Source of the DNA: Porticoccaceae bacterium LTM1
Lineage (GTDB): Bacteria > Pseudomonadota > Gammaproteobacteria > Pseudomonadales > Porticoccaceae
Length of the DNA: 64,000 nucleotides
NCBI GenBank assembly: GCA_030252795.1
Contig: CP127080.1
Span: 1,872,501-1,936,500 of the forward strand
Reading direction: 5' to 3'
Shown piece after piece: positions 8,503 through 15,081 of this stretch (position 1 is its first letter; the number at the start of each line of letters is the position of its first letter). The translations under genes were made by a program, and so were the position numbers. Below the pieces are notes generated by a model. That model saw only the letters and a program-made list of their open reading frames with translations. It was not told the DNA's origin and searched no databases.

Positions 8503-9837
8503 CTATAACTGCCGATGGGCATTTCCAATCTGTTTACTCACTTTCTCTGCAACACCGGCCTGTTTGGCAAACTCCGGCCAAGCCTGAACAGCGGCATGCA
8601 CCTCGTCAATCACCTGCTTGGGGCGTGGCAGGCTGATGGAGTGCCCCACATCCAGTAAATCCTGAACTGTAAAGTGATCCCGCTTTCCATTGATAGACAT
8701 CTGATGCTGGTTGGTCCAGACACCTGCGGGGTTATGGGCATAAGTGACATCATAAGCCGGTGACAAGCGCCACTGCCCATCCTCATCCATCAGGAAAGCT
8801 ATGTTTTTGGTGTGGTCATCCTGATTGCGCGCCAGCACATTCAACACCATACGTCGAAATTGCTGCTCCGCCTCAATACGGGACAACCTCAATTGACGCA
8901 TCACTGTAAAAGCCTGCTCGTAGCCGTAGGCACCGGGCATATTAAAGTCGAAATGGGCGACACCACAGAGCGTTTGCATGTGCTGCTTGCGCATTTTTCC
9001 CTTGGAGTCCCGTTGGCGATCAAAGCGGCGGGTCATAAAGTGCGCCCTGCCACCTTCCTCCAGTAATCGACACTCACTCATCTGAATGCCAGCCTTCTGC
9101 GCCATCAGATAGTAGCCGTATTCAATTCGACCGTAACCCTTGGGCTTTCCGAGCTCCAAATCATCGACGCCATCAAATTTCAGCAGCCAGTAATCAAATC
9201 CCTCTGGCGCTTCCACTTGTCCGGAACGCACGTCCCCATCATCGTTCATGGCAATAATTGCTTTGGGTCTGGCGCCACCAGCAGAAGTGCCAACGCGCAA
9301 AATATCAAGCATGGCTTCGCCGTTTTGGCTCTCAGCAGGACGCTCAAAATCAAATGCCACCTGCAACTGACTACGCTCGGCGGTAATCTGTTGTGCCAGC
9401 TTAACCAACTCCGCTACCTCAACTGGTACTGACTGCTCCTGACCACGGCGATTGATGGCTGGCGCAAACTCCAGCGCGCCCATGCCACGACTCCCTGTGT
9501 AACACAACCGCTCTACCGGGCTGAAATCGGCCCCCGAACGACCGTTGCGTGCCAACCAGGCGTCAATCAGGTTATTACCAAATTTGTCGGGTAGCGAATC
9601 TGCCAACAAACCCGGCAAACCCTTATAGGTATCCCGGTTAAGGCCTGCAAAGCTGTATAAGCCATCTCCACGCAAGGCATCTTGCAATGGCATATTAATG
9701 GGCGACAAATCCAGTCCGCGACGTAAAAAGTCCGGCTCAAATTCAAATACTGCCAGATCGCGATCTGCGAGCCAGCTCACAGCACCAACCGTCATCCCCC
9801 AAAGCTGGACCAGGGCCGTATCCACCCGATCTACCAT
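8503..9837 (-). CDS. hipA: HipA-family serine/threonine kinase toxin
   Basis: 444 residues, the usual HipA length. It has the N-terminal subdomain with LPGLLADSLPDKFGNNL, a glycine-rich loop (about 182-193, GTSAGGARPKAI), the catalytic loop NQDDHTKN with D340 and N345, and the metal-binding D363 in SPAYDVT. HipA of E. coli phosphorylates the glutamyl-tRNA synthetase GltX and causes growth arrest; the target of this homologue is unknown. The start overlaps the end of hipB by seven bases, so antitoxin and toxin are coupled. All key kinase residues look intact, so it is probably active. Confidence 0.9.
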   Translation of the reverse strand: MVDRVDTALVQLWGMTVGAVSWLADRDLAVFEFEPDFLRRGLDLSPINMPLQDALRGDGLYSFAGLNRDTYKGLPGLLADSLPDKFGNNLIDAWLARNGRSGADFSPVERLCYTGSRGMGALEFAPAINRRGQEQSVPVEVAELVKLAQQITAERSQLQVAFDFERPAESQNGEAMLDILRVGTSAGGARPKAIIAMNDDGDVRSGQVEAPEGFDYWLLKFDGVDDLELGKPKGYGRIEYGYYLMAQKAGIQMSECRLLEEGGRAHFMTRRFDRQRDSKGKMRKQHMQTLCGVAHFDFNMPGAYGYEQAFTVMRQLRLSRIEAEQQFRRMVLNVLARNQDDHTKNIAFLMDEDGQWRLSPAYDVTYAHNPAGVWTNQHQMSINGKRDHFTVQDLLDVGHSISLPRPKQVIDEVHAAVQAWPEFAKQAGVAEKVSKQIGNAHRQL

Positions 9838-10178
9838 TCCACATCATCCTTGGTAGATTTACCGGAATGCCCACGACTGCCGGTAGCCCTCTGACGAGGC
9901 CGCCCACGGCGTTTGGCCAGTTGCAACGGACTGATTTTCGGCTCTTCCAACAACCCCTCCAACTGTTCGAGCACTCCCAACTCACGCATTACAGCGACGA
10001 CGGTAGCGAGTTTGGCTTTACCGTTTTCCAGTGCCTTGATGGTATTGAGAGACAACAGCGTACGCTCAGCCAGCTCTTGCTGACTGAGATTTTTGCGAAG
10101 CCGCAACGCTTTAAAGCGATCACCAAGCTCCTGAAGAATAGTCTGGTCACTGAATGAGTGAAAATCTTTAAAAGCCAT
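9831..10178 (-). CDS. hipB: HipB-like antitoxin, HTH repressor
   Basis: 115 residues from ATG 10178; a GTG at 10208 could add ten residues, and neither has a strong ribosome site. A Cro/C1-type helix-turn-helix occupies about 18-70 (LGDRFKALRLRKNLSQQELAERT, LNTIKALENGKAK). A basic, Gly/Arg/Ser-rich tail (KRRGRPRQRATGSRG) is longer than that of E. coli HipB. It is expected to bind HipA and repress its own promoter; a matching inverted repeat lies at 10269-10307. Placed just before hipA, as in classical hip loci. Confidence 0.88.
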   Translation of the reverse strand: MAFKDFHSFSDQTILQELGDRFKALRLRKNLSQQELAERTLLSLNTIKALENGKAKLATVVAVMRELGVLEQLEGLLEEPKISPLQLAKRRGRPRQRATGSRGHSGKSTKDDVEW

Positions 10179-10268
10179 ATTTAGGTCTTTAAGTTGGATT
10201 AAAACCACTTAACAGATCAAATATTAGCCCTTATGAAACATAAATCAAATAATTTTAAAGATCCTTTT

Positions 10269-10307
10269 TAAGGCTTTTAAATTGATATTTGCTAATTTAA
10301 AGCCTTA
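10269..10307. promoter_or_regulatory. Candidate HipB operator (inverted repeat)
   Basis: TAAGGCTTTTAAATT at 10269-10283 and AATTTAAAGCCTTA at 10294-10307 form an inverted repeat with a single extra T in one arm. Further half-sites of the TTAAAG type lie on both sides (around 10256 and 10309). The block is very AT-rich and is 91-129 bases upstream of the hipB start, where an autoregulatory operator is expected. Binding is inferred. Confidence 0.55.
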
Positions 10308-10547
10308 TTAAAGGCTGTTACCTATAATAGATCTTATGAATTGCTTCCAGATAGCCAGCTCGGCAGCTCGCTGGTCGGCAACTTTTAATTCATTCTTAAC
10401 TTTCCGTACTTTAACCACGTGACCATCCCCTCGCACATACAGTCGTTCCCCCGAATCCAGCTGCACAAAACTGATTTGCTCCACAGGCAACCGCCAAGTC
10501 ACCTCTTCTGCCGCAGAAGTAATAGCGATGGTAGCCATATCATTCAT
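10308..10547 (-). CDS. Small unknown protein, last gene of the sortase operon
   Basis: 79 residues from ATG 10547, with CGGAG seven bases upstream. The start overlaps the end of the sortase gene by eight bases, which strongly suggests coupling. No signal peptide or membrane segment is seen. The sequence has a short beta-rich part (ISFVQLDSGERLYVRGDGHVVKV) followed by a basic/helical end (AELAIWKQFIRSII). I do not recognise the family. The beta part vaguely recalls a LytTR-type strand pattern, but this is too weak to call. Its place suggests a function tied to the dedicated sortase system. Confidence 0.6.
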   Translation of the reverse strand: MNDMATIAITSAAEEVTWRLPVEQISFVQLDSGERLYVRGDGHVVKVRKVKNELKVADQRAAELAIWKQFIRSIIGNSL

Positions 10548-11193
10548 TCTCGGTCTCCGATCTGATCTGGGGCACGGCGATTGCCAGGTATCGCCAGGGG
10601 GTATGCAGCTCAACACCACGGAATGGCCAACAGGTGTAAAGCAGCAAAGATTGCTCTGGAACATACAAATCCGTGTCATCAATATTGACCACTTCCAATT
10701 CGGTTACTTGAAAACGCCGAGGCCCAGAGTCCTTGTAATATTGAAACTCAAGCACTGAGCCAAGGGTTATATGTTCAAGGAATGAAAAGTGGGTATCGCG
10801 GTGACCGCTAACGACAAGACCACCGGAAGAAGTCGAAATCAAACCGGGCCCAAATGCCAATGCCTGACCGTTATCACCCGCCAGCACTACTTGGTCAACA
10901 TTGAGTTTCGGAATATGCAATCGAGCCACCGGCCAGGTATCCGCCCAACACCAGGGCTTCACCTGCTCACCCTTCTCAAGGGACTCCTTCCAGGCAGATC
11001 GAATCAGGTACTGCCCAAGCTGCGCTTTGGCGTGGATATATAGTGAATCAACTATCAAAGCTATCGCAAAAAGAGCCAGCACAGCAGCCAGGTGGCGGCG
11101 CCAATTTCTGAGTAAAAAAAATGGGCTGACACCTTTCGGCATCAGCCCCAAGGCCACTTTTGACATATGAAAAACTGTGGCCATCTTGCTCAC
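10540..11193 (-). CDS. Class GN (proteobacterial dedicated) sortase
   Basis: Up to 217 residues from GTG 11193; in-frame ATGs at 11184, 11166 and 11142 are alternatives. One membrane segment (about 34-52) is followed by the sortase barrel with H131 in SGHRDTHFSF, C188 in LLYTCWPF and R201 in TPWRYLAIA, the complete His-Cys-Arg set. KPWCWADTWPVARL is typical of the marine proteobacterial sortase subfamily (TIGR03784 type). The enzyme sits in the inner membrane and is expected to cleave the sorting signal of the protein encoded upstream. An intrinsic terminator overlaps its 5' coding end, which makes the start codon and expression level uncertain. Confidence 0.9.
   Translation of the reverse strand: MSKMATVFHMSKVALGLMPKGVSPFFLLRNWRRHLAAVLALFAIALIVDSLYIHAKAQLGQYLIRSAWKESLEKGEQVKPWCWADTWPVARLHIPKLNVDQVVLAGDNGQALAFGPGLISTSSGGLVVSGHRDTHFSFLEHITLGSVLEFQYYKDSGPRRFQVTELEVVNIDDTDLYVPEQSLLLYTCWPFRGVELHTPWRYLAIAVPQIRSETENE
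11114..11149 (-). terminator. Intrinsic terminator inside the 5' end of the sortase frame
   Basis: On the minus strand an 11-pair stem (GGGCTGATGCC, GAAA loop, GGTGTCAGCCC, with two G-U pairs) is followed by A and eight T. It begins 58 bases after the stop of the sortase-target gene. It lies within the in-frame N-terminal codons of the sortase (GLMPKGVSPFFLL), so it should terminate most target-gene transcripts and leave limited readthrough into the sortase. Confidence 0.8.
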
Positions 11194-11205
11194 GGCGGGG
11201 AAACC

Positions 11206-13326
11206 TTAAAGTGCTTTTGTTGCATTTGATGACACAAATGGATCTGTTGGTGACCAATTTCTGCCCGAGCGCCACAAAACTATCGCCAATAGCAAGAGTA
11301 CCAGGGCTAACAGACTGTTACGAAGGGCTGGCGTAGCGGTCTGGACCGGGTTGAACTGGGTTCCTTTCGGTGCATTATTGGCAATTGGGTGATTTTTCAG
11401 GCCCTGATCTTCGGGCCGAACAGGAGTGACATCGACAGCAACCAGACTGGTAAACGGGCTTACCAGATGATGATTTAGGGCCAGCTCCAGTACCTCACTG
11501 CGCAACTGATCGCGATAAACCAGATCACGCTGGTGACTACGCTGGTCAACCAGGCTTTTAATTTTTTGCCGCGCCCAAAGCACATGAATACCATCGTGAC
11601 GGGACGGAGAAAGCGCTACTGTTTCGCGCCATTCTGACTCACCGGCCCAGCCAGTCACCAGCGCCTCGCTCGGCAAACTGGCACCTGTGAACTGTACAAC
11701 CAAAGGCTCTCCCGCATACAAATCAGGAATTGGCGAGGGAATCACCTCTATAGATGATGAGCCAGACAACTGAACTTTCAGATCCGTAAGTACCGGAGCT
11801 TCCAGCTTGCGATAGAGGTCGGCCATTTTTGTAGCTACTTCATTGGCATTGGCAATATAGGTGAAGGTCCCTCGTCCAAACTCTGCCGCCCGAGTCATAA
11901 AATAGCTGTTCGGTGCCGAGCCTATACCCACGGTAAACAGCCGTGTACTGCCAAGCTCAGCGCGAATCATCCGAAATAGCTGCTCTTCGTTACCAATAGC
12001 GCCGTCGGTGATAAAGATAACCTGTCGAACCCTGCCCTCATCATTGCACTCCTTGCACAAAGCCGCCTCTGCCGCTTTAAGCATTTCAGTGCCACCTCTG
12101 GATTCAAGCCCCCTAACGAAAGAGCGAGCTCTACTTAATGTACCAGGCAGTGCTGGCTGAACATCAGCAAACAGGCTGTCAGTCGTTGAATTAAACTCAA
12201 CAACGTTGAAGCGATCTTGCTCCTTCAATCGATCAAGCGCCCACAACAACGACTGTTTAGCCTGACGAATTGGCTCGCCCCCCATGGAGCCAGAGGTGTC
12301 GATGACAAAAATAACATCACGAGGCAGATGATTTTTCTCGGGCTCCAGCGATGGCGGTGTGATTTGCAACAGGCCGTACTGGTTACCTTCGTATTGTTCG
12401 GAAAAAAAGGCAGCCTGAGGAACTGCTTGATCCTCAGGCTGCCAGCGCAGTTCAAAATCGCTGTCAGATAAATGGCCACGTTCGGTTAGCGACACAACTG
12501 ACTGCAAGGGGGATGGCACATCCATGTGCACACTGTGGTGGGGAGAGACCACCTTTCCAAGGAGAAAACCGGGATTTAAAGAAACCGTGATTCGAGTGGG
12601 ATTGGTATTTTCCGTGCCAATATTCCAGGGAGGGGTTATACGCGACGCATCGGGAACTGCATCAGTATCAGGCGCTATTCCATTGCCAGACTGTTGAACC
12701 AGGCCCGACTCATCCACAATCGGACTTCCCGGCACATAGCGCGGCGTCACTGTCATCGGGTAACGCAGGCTATATTCAATACCATCGCGATGTACCGAAT
12801 GCTGGTATTCGATCTCGACAACAATCTGTTCGCCCGGAGGAATATTGGCGACGCTGGTGGTAAACAGGTTGGGGCGCTCCTGTTCTACGAGGCTGGCACG
12901 CTTACCACTCTGCTTGGCCACCTGATAGATTTTTTTTGCCTCTTCCCGCTCCTTGATTTGACCTTCGATTATCCGTTCACCAATACGCATGCGCATATGA
13001 TCGACAGCAGCATTTTCTGGCAGAGGAAAAAGATAGGTCGCTTCTGCCCATTGCTCTGAGGGGTTGTGAAAACGCTGTTTGACCACTGCCCTCACAATGG
13101 GACCGGTCACATTAATGTTCACGTAGGAATCGAGGGTGGGTGCTACCCAGCGGGTAGACTCCTCATTGAACCTGAGGAACAGAGTACCTGAGCTGACATC
13201 ATCCCAGGATCGGGAAGTGGTGGCCGAAGCCGGCAGTGCGATGACCACCAGCCCCAGCCATAGAAAGATATAAGTAAGTAACCAGTGAGCTGTTGATGGG
13301 GTGGTTATTTGCTTGAATCCGTTCAT
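11206..13326 (-). CDS. Marine proteobacterial sortase target protein (VIT + VWA)
   Basis: 706 residues from ATG 13326, chosen for GAGGGTGAG upstream; a GTG at 13335 is less likely. A signal peptide (about 15-35, ending ALPASA) is followed by a vault inter-alpha-trypsin (VIT) domain (about 50-180) and a von Willebrand A domain (about 335-505) with MIDAS residues DTSGS at 343-347. The C-terminal sorting region is VQTATP (661-666), a hydrophobic helix (669-685) and basic WRSGRN, then 16 more residues. The family (TIGR03788 type) is usually the only sortase substrate in its genome. Its envelope role, perhaps adhesion, is unproved. Confidence 0.92.
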   Translation of the reverse strand: MNGFKQITTPSTAHWLLTYIFLWLGLVVIALPASATTSRSWDDVSSGTLFLRFNEESTRWVAPTLDSYVNINVTGPIVRAVVKQRFHNPSEQWAEATYLFPLPENAAVDHMRMRIGERIIEGQIKEREEAKKIYQVAKQSGKRASLVEQERPNLFTTSVANIPPGEQIVVEIEYQHSVHRDGIEYSLRYPMTVTPRYVPGSPIVDESGLVQQSGNGIAPDTDAVPDASRITPPWNIGTENTNPTRITVSLNPGFLLGKVVSPHHSVHMDVPSPLQSVVSLTERGHLSDSDFELRWQPEDQAVPQAAFFSEQYEGNQYGLLQITPPSLEPEKNHLPRDVIFVIDTSGSMGGEPIRQAKQSLLWALDRLKEQDRFNVVEFNSTTDSLFADVQPALPGTLSRARSFVRGLESRGGTEMLKAAEAALCKECNDEGRVRQVIFITDGAIGNEEQLFRMIRAELGSTRLFTVGIGSAPNSYFMTRAAEFGRGTFTYIANANEVATKMADLYRKLEAPVLTDLKVQLSGSSSIEVIPSPIPDLYAGEPLVVQFTGASLPSEALVTGWAGESEWRETVALSPSRHDGIHVLWARQKIKSLVDQRSHQRDLVYRDQLRSEVLELALNHHLVSPFTSLVAVDVTPVRPEDQGLKNHPIANNAPKGTQFNPVQTATPALRNSLLALVLLLLAIVLWRSGRNWSPTDPFVSSNATKAL

Positions 13327-13352
13327 CGCTCTCACCCTCTCTGGGTTAACCT

Positions 13353-13898
13353 TTAATTTCTGCTCAGCCTTGGCGAATCATCAATTGCCTGCAAACCTTC
13401 GGCAATCAACTCCACCCGGCGATTTAATTGCTTACCACTGATACTGCTATTGGAAGCGATTGGGGCAGTCTCGCCACGACCATCCACTTCGAATACTCCT
13501 GCGGGAACACCCACTTCCATTAACCTGTCTGCCAGCGCATGGGCGCGGCGGATGCTTAGCAGCATATTGCTCTTGTCAGACCCTTCAGCATCGGTGTGGC
13601 CAACCACGGTAATGCGGGTAATCTGCTGCCAACTGTCGAATTTCTCCAGAAGCGGGGCCAATTGAGTATCGATATTGGTCGGCAATAAGGCGCCACTGCT
13701 TCCGCTGTATACTTTCAGGCTGTAGCGAACGGGCCTTAATACAGGCGGCCTGTCGAACTGTTCAGCCGAATTTTCCACCTTCGGAGTTTTTACAACTTGA
13801 TCCGCAGATGAAACCTGGTTCTGGCAACCGGCACTCAATACAAGTGCCGCCGCCAAAGCCACTGAAGAAATCAGTGTTTTAATTAGTGAGCAGCGCAT
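13353..13898 (-). CDS. pdsO: PdsO-like OmpA-family lipoprotein
   Basis: 181 residues. A lipoprotein signal with lipobox LSAGC (lipidated Cys25) is followed by an OmpA-like peptidoglycan-binding domain (about 80-170: VVGHTDAEGSDKSN, LSIRRAHALADRL, RGETAPIASN, NRRVEL). OmpA-family proteins of this kind (PdsO, TIGR03789 type) occur with the dedicated sortase kinase and regulator, and their function is unknown. It is 26 bases upstream of the sortase-target gene and overlaps the small gene before it by 16 bases, so it sits in the same operon. Shorter than typical PdsO as I recall the family, so the subfamily call is from context. Confidence 0.75.
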   Translation of the reverse strand: MRCSLIKTLISSVALAAALVLSAGCQNQVSSADQVVKTPKVENSAEQFDRPPVLRPVRYSLKVYSGSSGALLPTNIDTQLAPLLEKFDSWQQITRITVVGHTDAEGSDKSNMLLSIRRAHALADRLMEVGVPAGVFEVDGRGETAPIASNSSISGKQLNRRVELIAEGLQAIDDSPRLSRN

Positions 13899-14101
13899 GC
13901 CCGTAACTCCTGTTGAGAACCCAGCTCATTGCCGCTGGAGTCGAGGATTGTGAACTCAATCACATCACCATAACCATCCATAGTCAGAGGCTGAGGAATC
14001 AGGTGCCGACAAGCGACGTCATGACTGAATGGAACCAAACGGTCATACAGTTCCGGGTGGTTGTAAAAAAGATCGTCAGTGATTGCTACAAATTCTTTCA
14101 T
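13883..14101 (-). CDS. Small unknown protein, first gene of the sortase operon
   Basis: 72 residues, ATG preceded by GTAGGAAC. No signal peptide or membrane helix is seen. The sequence starts MKEFVAITDDLFYNHPELYD and is acidic, with two cysteines near the C-terminus and middle (DVACRHL, LRACAAH). I recognise no family. It overlaps pdsO by 16 bases, and its start faces the pdsR promoter region. The good ribosome site and tight coupling argue that it is a real gene and may be a component of the system. Confidence 0.6.
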   Translation of the reverse strand: MKEFVAITDDLFYNHPELYDRLVPFSHDVACRHLIPQPLTMDGYGDVIEFTILDSSGNELGSQQELRACAAH

Positions 14102-14383
14102 GAGTTCCTACCTGGCCTCTTTGAGCCTTTAATCTAAATGAGCCTTGATGTGATTAGCATTAAAGCTAATGAAAATGGAACGGACGGGTATAAAAACTGG
14201 ACAAAAAGTGAAAGTTAATTTGAACCACTGTCTCCCCCACGCCTTCAAAGGTATGTTTCCCCCTAAAACAGCACATCAGGGTATGATAGAGCCCTGACAG
14301 AACCAAAAACGGGAAGCTTTCACGTTAAGTTCGGGCTGATATCACCAACTGAGAAATTACCCCTACCAACAATAAGGATTCCA
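14102..14383. promoter_or_regulatory. Divergent promoter region of the sortase locus
   Basis: 282 bases without a gene between the structural operon and pdsR. It holds an inverted repeat ATTAGC-ATTAAA-GCTAAT (14153-14170) and two direct GAGCCTT copies (14123-14129 and 14140-14146, 17 bases apart). An OmpR-type regulator commonly binds such direct repeats, so PdsR is the obvious candidate. No confident -10/-35 pair could be fixed by eye. Confidence 0.4.
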
Positions 14384-15079
14384 ATGAGCTATTTGATTGC
14401 CATAGTCGAAGACGACGCCGACCAACGCAGTAATTACTGTGCAGCCATTGAAAACAAAGGATTTGAGACAGCGGCTTACCCAAATCGGGCAGCGGCCTTG
14501 GAAGGAATTCGTGAACGCCAGCCTGATCTCGCTGTACTCGACATCATCCTGGAGAGTGAAGTGGATGGCGGCTTTATGCTGTGTAGGGATCTGCTTGCGC
14601 AAAATCCGGAGTTGCCGGTTATTTTCCTGACTGAGCGAGTGGACGAGATCGATAAAATTTCCGGTCTGCGCCTTGGCGCCTGGGACTACCAACCCAAGCC
14701 GATCAGCGCCACCTTCCTGGCCGAGCGTGTGGCCTCCCTTTTACGTTTGAAAGAAGTTCGAGCCGCACCCGAAACCACTAAGTCAAACGCCAAACGGGTC
14801 GGCGACCTGACCCTGAATGAAAGCTCAATGCAGGCTGCCTGGAAAGGTGAGCGTGTTGACCTGACACTTACCGAGTTTCGCTTGCTGGCACACCTGCTTC
14901 GAATTCCCGGCGAGGCAGTTACTTACGACAGTCTGATGCAATCAACCATCCAGAGCTACGTCACCAGCAACACGATTAATACACACATGCGAAATATCCG
15001 GAAAAAATTTCGACAGCTCGATAGCGAATTTGACTGTATTAAAAACGAATACGGCTTCGGTTACCGCTGGGCAAAATAA
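14384..15079 (+). CDS. pdsR: Dedicated sortase system response regulator PdsR
   Basis: 231 residues. The receiver has acidic E9/D10/D11, phospho-acceptor D53 (AVLDIIL) and Lys in YQPKPIS, and is followed by a winged-helix domain (about 140-230) ending YGFGYRW. The GAWDYQPKP stretch replaces the common GADDYxxKP. Together with the kinase gene immediately downstream, the sortase, target and OmpA protein, it matches the TIGR03787 type regulator found only with this system. It is divergent from the structural genes and is likely to control them. Confidence 0.88.
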   Translation: MSYLIAIVEDDADQRSNYCAAIENKGFETAAYPNRAAALEGIRERQPDLAVLDIILESEVDGGFMLCRDLLAQNPELPVIFLTERVDEIDKISGLRLGAWDYQPKPISATFLAERVASLLRLKEVRAAPETTKSNAKRVGDLTLNESSMQAAWKGERVDLTLTEFRLLAHLLRIPGEAVTYDSLMQSTIQSYVTSNTINTHMRNIRKKFRQLDSEFDCIKNEYGFGYRWAK

Positions 15080-15081
15080 AA

